This document shows positions 27,970 through 36,345 of a stretch of DNA of 64,000 bases, one piece after another. Within the stretch, counting starts at the first letter, position 1. Each line of letters starts with the position of its first letter. The DNA lies in NCBI RefSeq assembly GCF_001591965.1, contig NZ_BCVX01000004.1, positions 186,001 through 250,000 on the forward strand, read 5' to 3'. The position numbers and the translations under genes were made by a program. Below the pieces are notes generated by a model that had not been told where the DNA came from, did not search any database, and worked only from the letters and a program-made list of their open reading frames with translations. This stretch comes from Lysinibacillus odysseyi 34hs-1 = NBRC 100172 (lineage in GTDB: Bacteria > Bacillota > Bacilli > Bacillales_A > Planococcaceae).

Positions 27970-28932
27970 CTATCCGTTTACAATGTTGCTTCGTTTGCCT
28001 TGCATAAAATCAATCAGGTTTTGGGCAGCAAGCCTGCACATGCCTAGCCGTGTATCAATAGTAGAGCTGCCGATATGGGGGAGGGCAACGAGGTTCGGCA
28101 GTGTAAGCAGTTTATGATCAGGGGCGATCGGTTCTTCCGCAAATACATCCAGTCCTGCTGCATAAATGTCCCCATGAACAAGTGCATCATATAAATCGTC
28201 CTCATTCACGATACCGCCGCGTGCGGTATTGATCAGAACCGCCGTCTTTTTCATCAGCTTTAATTCACGGGCTGTTATTAAGTCCTTCGTTTCAGCGGAA
28301 TATGGCGTTAAGATACATACAAAATCGGATTTTTTCAATAATTCATCAAGCTCCTGATAGGATGCGCCAAGCATTTCTTCCGCTTCGTATTTACGCGAGC
28401 GGTTATAGTAGAGTACATTCATATCAAAACCTTTTGCACGCTTTGCGACGGCTTGTCCGATAGCACCGAACCCGATAATCCCAATGGTTGCGTGGTGGAT
28501 ATCTCTTCCAGTCAAACTGAACAGCGACCAGGACCGCCATTCATTGTTGCGGAGATGCTCGGAAGCTTCCGGGATTCTGCGTGCCGTGGCCATGAGGAGG
28601 GCAAAGGTTAAATCTGCCGTCGTATCCGTTAAAATACCCGGGGTGTTGGTCACGGCAATGTTTTGTGCCTTGGCAGCTTCGATATCGATATGATTGAATC
28701 CGACAGATAATGTGCTGATCACTTTCAAGTTTTTCGCTTTTTCCAGAAGGGCTGCATCGATTGTGTCGGTTATTAAGCAATATAACGCATCCACTTTCTC
28801 AATTTCTCGTTCTAATATTTCCCTCGGAACGGGCGTCTCTTCGGATTCCCAGCCCGACACTTCAAAATGCGCCGAAAGCATGTCAATTGTTTCTTCAGGC
28901 AATCTGCGCGTCACATACAATAACGGTTTCAT
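27970..28932 (-). CDS. D-2-hydroxyacid dehydrogenase (glyoxylate/hydroxypyruvate reductase type)
   Basis: 320 residues with AAGGAGG six bases before the ATG. The NAD(P)-binding motif is GIIGFGAIGQAVAKRA. The catalytic set is present: NTARGGIVNEDDL (Arg), DVFAEEP (Glu) and PHIGSST (His). It reduces 2-oxoacids such as glyoxylate, hydroxypyruvate or 2-ketogluconate to D-hydroxyacids in the cytoplasm. It is monocistronic, so the physiological substrate cannot be inferred. Confidence 0.92.
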   Translation of the reverse strand: MKPLLYVTRRLPEETIDMLSAHFEVSGWESEETPVPREILEREIEKVDALYCLITDTIDAALLEKAKNLKVISTLSVGFNHIDIEAAKAQNIAVTNTPGILTDTTADLTFALLMATARRIPEASEHLRNNEWRSWSLFSLTGRDIHHATIGIIGFGAIGQAVAKRAKGFDMNVLYYNRSRKYEAEEMLGASYQELDELLKKSDFVCILTPYSAETKDLITARELKLMKKTAVLINTARGGIVNEDDLYDALVHGDIYAAGLDVFAEEPIAPDHKLLTLPNLVALPHIGSSTIDTRLGMCRLAAQNLIDFMQGKRSNIVNG

Positions 28933-29014
28933 GTGTAACCTCCTTGATTATCATGATATGCAAAAGTGATGATAACTGAATTGAAGCTGCCGTTATGGAA
29001 ACAGCAATAGAAAA

Positions 29015-29210
29015 CTAGATAGATACACTTTGCTGTTTAAGACATGGAGTAAATGCGGCATTCCTAAAAAACAACGGATATAAAAACACTATAACAATAG
29101 CATCTCCTAAATAATAGAGGGGCGCTACTTGATACTTATATTTTTCATTAAGCGCAAAAACTTGAATAGCATGTGTGTCCCAATGTTTCTTTAAATTCCT
29201 ATTTCCATAT
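29015..29210 (-). pseudogene. Unidentified gene remnant
   Basis: A minus-strand frame reading YGNRNLKKHWDTHAIQVF, ALNEKYKYQVAPLYYL and a hydrophobic tail has a protein-like composition. However, it begins inside the terminator of the phosphatase gene and has no ribosome site. It looks like the C-terminal stump of a lost membrane protein. No family recognised. Confidence 0.3.
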
Positions 29211-29261
29211 AAAAAACTCCCCATCGATAAACAGATCACTTTCTGTCTATCTCGTGGGGAG
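29211..29261 (-). terminator. Terminator of the phosphatase gene
   Basis: CTCCCCA pairs with TGGGGAG, extended by GATA/TATC and CAGA/TCTG stems. On the minus strand six T residues follow. It lies 100 bases beyond the stop at 29362. Confidence 0.85.
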
Positions 29262-29361
29262 CATATCTAGCTGAATAGCTTGGTTCTAAAAACATGAAGG
29301 TATTTCATCTATCTTCGTCCATTATGGCAAAAGTTCAACCACATTTTTTTCTAACGTATTG

Positions 29362-30780
29362 CTAATTCTTAATAATGCCGAATTGATCAATAATATATGG
29401 TTTAGCATTATTTTTGTTTTGGTCGATTTCGTAAGTTACCGCAACAAGCTTGTTTTTAGAAACTGTGATGCCTACAAAGTTTTGAATTTGGCCGCGTACA
29501 GGACGGTCATTTTTGTCTGGATCGGGACCGTAGATGGCTGCATGGTTTTCATCTGCTACTTCAAAGAGATTATAGTATGCATTTCCAAGCAGGGGATCTT
29601 GATTTTTATAATACACTTTTGGTCCAGCAGTAGCAGGGATTAAATAAATTGTGCCATCTGGATTTACCGTATATTCAGTCGTCTGGCCTTTTTTAGTTAC
29701 AGTAATCTTTTCAGCCTCTGAAGCTTTGCCTTCATGATTAATCGGTTTTGTGCGTGCGTAAATATGATCATGCCCCTGAAGAACGAAGTCTATATCAAGT
29801 TCAGCCATAAGCGGCGCAATCTGATTTCTTACCCCGTTCGGCCCCATAATATCATCGTCTGTTGCATGGTTGGAAGTCGTATATGGTCCTTTGTGAATGT
29901 TTACGATCACCCATTTGGCACCTTTTGCTTTGGCTGCTTTTACATCCTCTTTCAGCCAGTTAACCTGCTCTTCTGAAAAATTATCGTATCGCTCAGAGTC
30001 TTCGTTACTATTAAGCACGACAAAATGAGCATTACTATAATCGTAAGAATAGTAGGCACCTGTTTCAGTAGCAGAGTTTTTTGGGACGTCTAAATTGAAA
30101 TGGTCGATAAATGCATAGTTTTCATCCTCATGATTGCCCGCTGATGGCACGAAGGTTGTATTTAACAGGCTTTCCTGTGAATGTCCTAAAAGCCAATCCC
30201 ACTGCTCCTCTTTCAATCCATTGTCTACCAGGTCACCGTTATGGACTATAAAATCCGCGTTCGGAATCGTATCCATAGCTTTTTCGATCGTTTCCGCCGA
30301 GAGAATAGCTTCCTCTTCTGTTTTGGCCTGGGTATCTGCTAAATCAATAAACGTAAAAGAGCCTTTTTTAGGTGCCGTTTTAAAGCTTCCTACTTCACTC
30401 CAGCTTTTTAATGATGCATCTCCCACACGGAAATAGTATTCCGTATCTGGCTCAAGCCCTGTTGCTACAGCCTTATGTACATATTCTTTCTGCGAATTAG
30501 TAGAAGTGGAAACAGTGCCTTTAAAAGTCAGCCCTTTATCAAATTTAGGCTTCTTTGCTCCGACTTTTTTGACTACCTGTACGTCACTATTTTTGAAATT
30601 TGGGGATGTATACCAAGTAAATCCTTTCGTGCTTGTAGCATCGTTATTGAATGTGACAGTTACCTTGTTAACGGTAGTCGGATTAGGATTTTCGGCGGCA
30701 AAAGAAAGCGTACTGCCGACTCCTCCCAGCATCGATATAGCCAGGGTAGCTGATAGTAATTTTTGAGTAATTTTATGCAA
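29362..30780 (-). CDS. Secreted purple-acid-type metallophosphoesterase
   Basis: 472 residues. TTG at 30780 is preferred because GGAGG lies eight bases before it; the TTG at 30789 abuts the site. A signal peptide runs to about residue 28 (TLSFAAE). A fibronectin-like N-terminal domain (about 37-135) is followed by a calcineurin-type core with FIDLADTQ, HNGDLVDNG, PSAGNHEDE, VNIHKGPY and GHDHIYAR supplying the two-metal ligands. It should hydrolyse phosphomonoesters outside the cell. It is monocistronic; phosphate control is plausible, but no PhoP box was identified. Confidence 0.92.
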   Translation of the reverse strand: MHKITQKLLSATLAISMLGGVGSTLSFAAENPNPTTVNKVTVTFNNDATSTKGFTWYTSPNFKNSDVQVVKKVGAKKPKFDKGLTFKGTVSTSTNSQKEYVHKAVATGLEPDTEYYFRVGDASLKSWSEVGSFKTAPKKGSFTFIDLADTQAKTEEEAILSAETIEKAMDTIPNADFIVHNGDLVDNGLKEEQWDWLLGHSQESLLNTTFVPSAGNHEDENYAFIDHFNLDVPKNSATETGAYYSYDYSNAHFVVLNSNEDSERYDNFSEEQVNWLKEDVKAAKAKGAKWVIVNIHKGPYTTSNHATDDDIMGPNGVRNQIAPLMAELDIDFVLQGHDHIYARTKPINHEGKASEAEKITVTKKGQTTEYTVNPDGTIYLIPATAGPKVYYKNQDPLLGNAYYNLFEVADENHAAIYGPDPDKNDRPVRGQIQNFVGITVSKNKLVAVTYEIDQNKNNAKPYIIDQFGIIKN

Positions 30781-30789
30781 GTAGTTCAA

Positions 30790-31159
30790 CCTCCACCAAT
30801 CATTTTCACTATCTTTTCTGATAGCAATTCGAGTATAGCATCGGTTTTTACTGTTATTGTTAATGTCATATTATGATTGTGTAAAGAATGAAAAGTAAGA
30901 GGTTGCTTTGTTTTCTGCCCGTACAGATTTTACGGGAGTTATTGAACTTTATAGAATGTCCACAAGCGGTCTTCATTTGAAAATAATGTCCTCTATGTTT
31001 TCAACGAAAGAGCCAAATCTTTTTTATAGCCGTTTACTAATTCTATATATCCAAAAGCTGCTTTCATTATTTCCACAATTGCCGTATTTTCCTATCCTTC
31101 ATTTGAAAATATAGTATAGTTACTGTAAAAAGCCTAATGGATCGAGGGGACTGGACTAG
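30790..31159. other. Divergent intergenic region
   Basis: Promoter region between the phosphatase and the XRE-cupin regulator. A TATAGT-like -10 lies near 31110 for the regulator. No gene is supported. Confidence 0.45.
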
Positions 31160-31708
31160 ATGAACATACTAGAAGTTGGGGCAAAGATTAAGCAGATGCG
31201 GAAGAAAAATAAAATGTCTCAGGATGATTTAGCAACGCAGATCAATTTAACAAAAAGCCATATTTCGAAAATAGAGAACGGGAAGGCGACGCCGAGCTTG
31301 GCGACCTTGTCCAAAATTGCGGAAATATTTGATGTGCCTATGGCTTGGTTTGTGATACAGGATCAGTTTGACGGCATTTCCATTGTGTCTAAAAAGGAGC
31401 GCAATGAAACCGTTGAAACGAATGAACTCGGCTATCAATATGAGCTTTTGGCGAATAAAAGCTATATGAGCAATATCAATCCTTCCATCGTGACGGTACA
31501 TAACGGGGCGGAAAATTTAGCTCCGTACACACATGATAATGACGAGTTTATTTATGTAATTTCAGGCAGCATCACCCTAAAATACGATAATAAATTTTAC
31601 ACGTTGGAAGAGGGGGACTCCGCTTATTTTTCCGGGAAGAAAGAGCATATATTCATTAACAATTCTGAGGAAAACTCAAAAGTATTGACGATTTATGTGG
31701 AGGATTAA
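31160..31708 (+). CDS. XRE-family regulator with cupin domain
   Basis: 182 residues with GAGGGGA upstream of the ATG. The N-terminal helix-turn-helix (about 7-62) reads KIKQMRKKNKMSQDDLATQI, NLTKSHISKIENGKATPSL. The C-terminal cupin (about 112-180) includes HDNDEFIYVISG and EEGDSAYFSGKKEHIF. Such regulators bind a small metabolite in the cupin. It lies just upstream of the mevalonate-type operon, transcribed in the same direction, and is the likely local regulator of that operon. Confidence 0.9.
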   Translation: MNILEVGAKIKQMRKKNKMSQDDLATQINLTKSHISKIENGKATPSLATLSKIAEIFDVPMAWFVIQDQFDGISIVSKKERNETVETNELGYQYELLANKSYMSNINPSIVTVHNGAENLAPYTHDNDEFIYVISGSITLKYDNKFYTLEEGDSAYFSGKKEHIFINNSEENSKVLTIYVED

Positions 31709-31754
31709 ATCTATTCGCTTAAGCGTAAATATTATCGTAAATACAATTTTCTTG

Positions 31755-31783
31755 TTTACAATTGGCTATAAGCAATTTACAAT
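31755..31783 (+). promoter_or_regulatory. Promoter of the HMG-CoA reductase operon
   Basis: TTTACA (31755-31760), a 17-base spacer, then TACAAT (31778-31783). The -10 lies inside the second of two TTTACAATTGG direct repeats (31755 and 31776), which may also be regulator sites. Confidence 0.6.
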
Positions 31784-31785
31784 TG

Positions 31786-31822
31786 GTGTAATATCATTCA
31801 ACTAAGTTGAATAGTATTACAC
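31786..31822 (+). promoter_or_regulatory. 37-base palindrome at the mRNA start of the operon
   Basis: GTGTAATA / ATTCAACT arms mirror AGTTGAAT / TATTACAC with two mismatched bases on each side. It begins three bases after the predicted -10 and is followed by TTTTTGATTTT, then the ribosome site. It could be an operator, a 5' stabilising hairpin or an attenuator. Confidence 0.6.
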
Positions 31823-31845
31823 TTTTTGATTTTGGGGGTATGGGG

Positions 31846-33102
31846 ATGACTTCACGTATTAAAGGGTTTTACTTACTTTCGGTAGAAGAGCGAATCAAGC
31901 TGATCGCTGAACAATCAAATTTAACAAATGAGGAAGTGGAAGCTTTAAAAAGCGGACTTCCGTTAGAGCTTGCTGATGCAATGGTGGAAAATGTTATTGG
32001 ACATATTTCAGTGCCTCTTGGGGTAGCGGCCAACTTTAAAGTAAATGGCAAAGAGGTATTTATCCCGATGGCTACGGAAGAACCGTCAGTGATCGCGGCG
32101 GCTAGTAATGCAGCACGTGCGGCATATGAATTGGGCGGCATTTTTACCTCCAGTTCGGGCACTGTGATGCGCGGGCAGATTCAAGTTTTAAATATCGGGG
32201 ATCCGCACGGAGCGAGAGCGAAAATTTTTGAACATAAAGATGAAATCATCGAGCATTGTAATGCAAAAGATCCAACGCTAGTAAAGCTAGGCGGCGGTGT
32301 AAAGGATATTGAAGTACACTTGATTGACACGGCAAAGGAAACGATGGTCGTCGTACACCTAATCGTAGATACGAAGGATGCGATGGGTGCCAATGCCGTC
32401 AATACGATGGCGGAATCTGTTTCACCGTTAATCGAACGGATTACAAATGGACGGGTCGTGCTGCGGATTATTTCGAATTTAGCGGATAAACGGATTGTGC
32501 GTGCGCGCGGAGAATTCTCGACAGACATGCTGGGCGGTATGGAAATCGCCAAAAATATTGTAAGTGCGTATGAATTTGCAGATGCTGATCCATACCGGGC
32601 TGCCACACATAATAAAGGGGTTATGAATGGGATTACAGCTGCAGTATTGGCATCGGGCAACGATACACGCGCTGTTGAGGCCGGCGCCCATGCATATGCT
32701 GCCCGTACAGGCAGATACCGTTCGTTAACGACATGGGAGCTGAATAAAGAAGGAAACCTTGTCGGTACGCTGGAGTTGCCGCTAGCTGTCGGGATTGTCG
32801 GAGGGGCTACAAAGACGCACCCTGTGGCAAAAGCAGCACTGAAAATTATGGGTGTGCAGTCAGCTGAGGAGCTGGCCGGCTATATCGCCGCGGTAGGATT
32901 AGTAGAAAACCTGGCAAGCTTACGGGCGCTTTCGGCTGAAGGCATTCAGTCTGGCCATATGCGTCTGCATGCAAAAAACCTGGCTGTCATGGCTGGAGCA
33001 ACAGGCGATATTATTGACCGTGTCGTGCAGCAGGCGGTGGAAGAGAAGGATTTCCGCTATGATCGTATTCTAGAAATTACGAACTCTCTGCGGGGTGAGT
33101 AA
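31846..33102 (+). CDS. mvaA: Hydroxymethylglutaryl-CoA reductase, degradative (class II)
   Basis: 418 residues from the ATG at 31846, seven bases after GGGGGT. It oxidises mevalonate with CoA to HMG-CoA in mevalonate catabolism. Family features are present: TEEPSVIAAAS (catalytic Glu near 79), HNKGVMNGITA (Lys), SGNDTRAVEAGAHAYA (Asp) and GHMRLHAKNLAVMAG (His). The length and sequence pattern match class II enzymes such as Pseudomonas mevalonii MvaA. The downstream HMG-CoA lyase supports a catabolic, not biosynthetic, role. Class II enzymes also serve isoprenoid synthesis in other Gram-positives, so direction is inferred from context. Confidence 0.93.
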   Translation: MTSRIKGFYLLSVEERIKLIAEQSNLTNEEVEALKSGLPLELADAMVENVIGHISVPLGVAANFKVNGKEVFIPMATEEPSVIAAASNAARAAYELGGIFTSSSGTVMRGQIQVLNIGDPHGARAKIFEHKDEIIEHCNAKDPTLVKLGGGVKDIEVHLIDTAKETMVVVHLIVDTKDAMGANAVNTMAESVSPLIERITNGRVVLRIISNLADKRIVRARGEFSTDMLGGMEIAKNIVSAYEFADADPYRAATHNKGVMNGITAAVLASGNDTRAVEAGAHAYAARTGRYRSLTTWELNKEGNLVGTLELPLAVGIVGGATKTHPVAKAALKIMGVQSAEELAGYIAAVGLVENLASLRALSAEGIQSGHMRLHAKNLAVMAGATGDIIDRVVQQAVEEKDFRYDRILEITNSLRGE

Positions 33103-33105
33103 CAT

Positions 33106-33546
33106 ATGACAAATACTCAATATGATGAGAAAAAAAATACAGCGGAAAAGAAGTTTATCGAAATTTTAGGTGACACAGTTTCCGGAAATCAGTTAATTAT
33201 CTCGATTATTTTAAGTGTAGGAGCCAGCTTTTTAGGCTATCAGCTCGGGCAGTGGATATTCCCGAAGTTTGCGGATCCGCAGATGATTAACTCCTATTCG
33301 CTGTTAACAGGAATCGCGGGTATTCTGATCGTCGTCGCTATCAATACGATTCTATTTAAACCGAAGCGTATTTTAGTAGAAGATGAAACATCCAGCCATT
33401 CTCTGAAGGAAGCGTTTGAGGATTTACAAATTGATATCGACGAGGAAATACGTCTGATCGAAGAAGATCCGGTAACGAAAAAAGAGCTTGAGAATTTAGG
33501 CATTCTTTCCAGCCTGCAAAGCTTGAAGGGAGCGGATAACAAATGA
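33106..33546 (+). CDS. Small membrane protein, TctB-like position
   Basis: 146 residues with GGGGTGAG before the ATG. Two hydrophobic segments (about 26-48 and 65-88) are followed by a soluble acidic tail (DLQIDIDEEIRLIEEDPVT). It overlaps the TctA-like gene by four bases (ATGA). By position it may be the small subunit of a tripartite-type transporter, although it has two rather than four membrane segments. No direct homology recognised. Confidence 0.6.
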   Translation: MTNTQYDEKKNTAEKKFIEILGDTVSGNQLIISIILSVGASFLGYQLGQWIFPKFADPQMINSYSLLTGIAGILIVVAINTILFKPKRILVEDETSSHSLKEAFEDLQIDIDEEIRLIEEDPVTKKELENLGILSSLQSLKGADNK

Positions 33547-34898
33547 GTATTTATTTAATAGCTCTTTTATTTGCCTTGTTAGGTGCCGCCATCTTTACGA
33601 TTATCGGGCTCATTTCAGGAACAGACGAAACAGCGATTATGGTGCCGATTACATTGCTGGTGATTTTACTGGGGGCACCTCCTGAAGGGGTATTTGCGTT
33701 CTTCATGGCCGGGGTGTTATCGAAGCACTTAACACATGCTGTGCCTACCGCGTTATTAGGGATTCCGGGTGATACAACGGCCGTACCGCTGATTGACCAT
33801 GCGAACACATTACGCCGCTTGGGAATGCCGCACGTTGCACTGCGTAAAATGATTTCCGGCGGTGTCATCGGAGCGTTTATCGCTTTACCGACGGCTGTAC
33901 TGTTAGGCCAGTTTTTAGGCCAGTTTGCCGATTTCTTTAAATCGTCATCAGGCATTATTTTTACGCTTGCCGCTGTTTTGATTGCGTTTTTCTCAAAGGG
34001 AAAATGGGCAAGTATTTTAATCATTATCCCATTTGCGTTTTTCATTAAAGCTTTGGACAGCGTCAGCTTTTTGATGCTTGATAAGCATTTAAGCATTACT
34101 TTCTTTTTAGGGATCGCCATCGGACCGATGTTCTGTAATATTTTAATGGCAGCTTCTCCTGTGTCAAAAAATGATTTAACACGCAGTAAGCCAAATGAAT
34201 ATAATCTTGCACCGGACACGAAATCATGGAAAGGTTATTTTCCGAATCCATTTAAGATTTTATCGAAAAGACAGTCCATTTTTACGGGTATTACAACGTT
34301 TCTTTCTTCCCTCACATTCGTGTTCAGTCCTGTAGGGATGACATCTTTGATGGGTGAAATTGTCGGCTCCCGTACAAAAGGCGCCTATAAAAAATCGACA
34401 ACGAGCCTGACGGTAATGAATGGTGTAACAGAGTCGACTTATATCGCCGAAGCCATTATTCCGTTAATTGCATTCGGTATTCCGTTAAGCCCGGTTGCAC
34501 TTGGACCGGCATCACCTTTATTCAATGCACCACCCGTATTTACGGTAGAACCGGTACACAATCTGCACACGTTAATGTCGTCATGGGATTTCTTCATTTT
34601 CGGATTGATCGGTATTACGGTGGCGGTATTAATTGCCTATCCGTTTGCGATGAATTATGCGCGGAAAGCGTCTGTGCTCGTATTAAAATACATCAGCCAG
34701 GAAGCAATCGTGGCGATGTTCATCGGTCTTGCATTCCTGCTTGCCTATAACGAAGCGCAGCTATTAGGCGTTGTGTTAACATTCACAGTCGCAACTGTCG
34801 GCGGGCTATTAAACCGTATTTTAGGTGTAGGGGCCGGTGTACAATTCATGGTGTTCTACGCATCAAGCTGGATTATGCTGCAGCTGTTCGGCATTTAG
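33543..34898 (+). CDS. TctA-like transporter permease, probable mevalonate uptake
   Basis: 451 residues with about ten membrane segments. Family-like segments include GLISGTDETAIMVPITLL, HAVPTALLGIPGDTTAVPLI and GVTESTYIAEAIIPLIAFGI, matching the conserved P-G-D/T loops of TctA permeases of tripartite tricarboxylate transporters. It is shorter than typical TctA (about 500), and no periplasmic-type binding protein (TctC) is in the operon. Its position between HMG-CoA reductase and lyase suggests the substrate is mevalonate or a related branched acid; that is inference. Confidence 0.7.
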   Translation: MSIYLIALLFALLGAAIFTIIGLISGTDETAIMVPITLLVILLGAPPEGVFAFFMAGVLSKHLTHAVPTALLGIPGDTTAVPLIDHANTLRRLGMPHVALRKMISGGVIGAFIALPTAVLLGQFLGQFADFFKSSSGIIFTLAAVLIAFFSKGKWASILIIIPFAFFIKALDSVSFLMLDKHLSITFFLGIAIGPMFCNILMAASPVSKNDLTRSKPNEYNLAPDTKSWKGYFPNPFKILSKRQSIFTGITTFLSSLTFVFSPVGMTSLMGEIVGSRTKGAYKKSTTSLTVMNGVTESTYIAEAIIPLIAFGIPLSPVALGPASPLFNAPPVFTVEPVHNLHTLMSSWDFFIFGLIGITVAVLIAYPFAMNYARKASVLVLKYISQEAIVAMFIGLAFLLAYNEAQLLGVVLTFTVATVGGLLNRILGVGAGVQFMVFYASSWIMLQLFGI

Positions 34899-34917
34899 TG
34901 AAGGGAAGTGTATTTAT

Positions 34918-35814
34918 ATGACCTTACCAAAAGCAGTGGAAATAAGGGAAGTCGGTCCACGTGACGGCTTACAAAATGAGAAGGTATTTATTCCAACTGA
35001 TTTGAAAGTGCAGTGGATTGACTTAATAAGCAAAACAGGCGTCCGTCATGTCGAAGTATCGTCTTTTGTCAGCCCCAAATGGATACCGGCGCTGGCTGAT
35101 CATAATGAAGTGTTCGAGCAAATCACACGCGATGAAAAAATAACATATGCTGCGCTTGTCCCTAACCTGAAAGGGATGGAAGGGGCTATTAAACAAAAGG
35201 TTGACGAGGTTGCTTTATTTATCTCTGCTTCCGAGGAGCATAATAAAAGCAATGTAAATGCCTCCATCGACGAGTCCCTGCAAAATTTAAAGGCGGTAGC
35301 GGCTGCGGCAAATGATGCGGGTATACCGTTAAGAGGCTATATTTCCACTGTATTCGGCAGTCCGTTCGGTGACGAAGTACAGCTGCAAACAGTGAAGAGA
35401 ATTATCGATGCGTATATAGAGATGGGCGTTTCTGAAATCTCGCTCGGCGATACAATCGGTGTAGCGGACCCTGTACAGGTAAAAGCAATCTTATTGGAGC
35501 TGCTTACCGACTATGACCGTGAGCTGTTTGCGCTTCATTTTCATGATACGTACGGCCGTGCTTTAGCGAATATATTCGCAGCACTTGAGATGGGCATTAC
35601 AAAGTACGACAGCGCAATCGGCGGCTTGGGCGGCTGTCCTTATGCCCCGGGTGCAAGCGGCAATGTATCAACGAATGATCTAGTAAATTTCCTGCATCGG
35701 CTAGGTGTGGAAACGAATATTGACGAAGAAAAGCTATTTACCGCCACACAGTTTTTACAGCAGGCAATCAATAGACAGCCCGATAGTAAAGTGTATAAGG
35801 TGCAAAGCCAATAA
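34918..35814 (+). CDS. mvaB: Hydroxymethylglutaryl-CoA lyase
   Basis: 298 residues from the ATG at 34918 (GGGAAG upstream); the longer frame from 34837 overlaps the permease and is not used. It cleaves HMG-CoA to acetyl-CoA and acetoacetate. A TIM-barrel DRE-TIM metallolyase pattern is clear: EVGPRDGLQNE (catalytic Arg and metal Asp), HVEVSSFVSPKWIPALAD, EISLGDTIGVADP, LHFHDTYGRALAN (metal His pair) and GGLGGCPYAPGASGNVSTND (active-site Cys). It completes a mevalonate-to-acetoacetate route with the reductase. No CoA-transferase for acetoacetate is adjacent. Confidence 0.95.
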   Translation: MTLPKAVEIREVGPRDGLQNEKVFIPTDLKVQWIDLISKTGVRHVEVSSFVSPKWIPALADHNEVFEQITRDEKITYAALVPNLKGMEGAIKQKVDEVALFISASEEHNKSNVNASIDESLQNLKAVAAAANDAGIPLRGYISTVFGSPFGDEVQLQTVKRIIDAYIEMGVSEISLGDTIGVADPVQVKAILLELLTDYDRELFALHFHDTYGRALANIFAALEMGITKYDSAIGGLGGCPYAPGASGNVSTNDLVNFLHRLGVETNIDEEKLFTATQFLQQAINRQPDSKVYKVQSQ

Positions 35815-35817
35815 GAA

Positions 35818-35854
35818 AAAGGATATGGGAAGGTCATTCCCATATCCTTTTTTT
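35818..35854 (+). terminator. Terminator of the mevalonate operon
   Basis: AAAGGATATGGGAA pairs perfectly with TTCCCATATCCTTT around a five-base loop, followed by T residues. Confidence 0.9.
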
Positions 35855-36162
35855 ACGTAGGCTGTCAGCGGGGGAGGGGAAAGACTTTTTGTTATATATG
35901 GCTTTCTCTATCCTGAGTTACTCAGATGCAGAAATAACAATAGCCAATTAATGAGAGTGTATATGTCGGAAACTCCCGCGCGGTTTGCTGGGGAGTTTAA
36001 AGGTTCTCGCGATTAATCAACCTAAGCAAGAAGGTGAAAATGGGCCTAAGAGTTCATTGATAAGTCTTTCTATCTAACTTTCTAAAAATTCAACAAATTT
36101 CGTGTCTCTAAGTTTATGATAGATATATGCGAGAGAAGTCGCTAGAAAAGGAGGCAATATTT
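35855..36162. other. Leader region of the amidase operon
   Basis: Contains a hairpin AAACTCCC/GGGGAGTTT (about 35970-36000) followed by an AGGTT/AACCT pair. This suggests a structured leader, but I recognise no known riboswitch class. Confidence 0.45.
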
Positions 36163-36345
36163 ATGAAATTAACAGTTGAACAAATGCTTGTTAGTAAAGG
36201 TATTACTCCAAAAGAAGGTCATCTGGAAATCCTGGAAGCACGCTGGAAGGAAATGAGCGAGCTGCGGGGGGATTTGGATGGGATTAAGATTGATGACGCA
36301 GATATTGCGTTAAAAAATATCGCAGGAGGTGACCATCATGAGTAA
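36163..36345 (+). CDS. GatC/AtzG-like small amidase partner
   Basis: 60 residues from the ATG at 36163, with AAGGAGG eight bases upstream. It is helical, with ILEARWKEMSELRGDLD near the centre and a DADIALKN segment at the end, like the small AtzG/GatC subunits that pack against amidase-signature enzymes. Its stop overlaps the amidase start (ATGAGTAA), so it is co-translated. I propose it stabilises or activates the amidase; the family match is by pattern only. Confidence 0.65.
   Translation: MKLTVEQMLVSKGITPKEGHLEILEARWKEMSELRGDLDGIKIDDADIALKNIAGGDHHE

Larger units (their letters stand above)
28933..29361. other. Intergenic region with gene fragment and terminator
   Basis: Holds the fragment at 29015-29210 and the strong hairpin at 29217-29261. 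Otherwise no supported feature. Confidence 0.5.

Noticed and set aside
35855-36162. Known riboswitch ahead of the amidase operon
   Set aside because: Hairpins are present, but I could not match any riboswitch class I know, so only a structured leader is noted.
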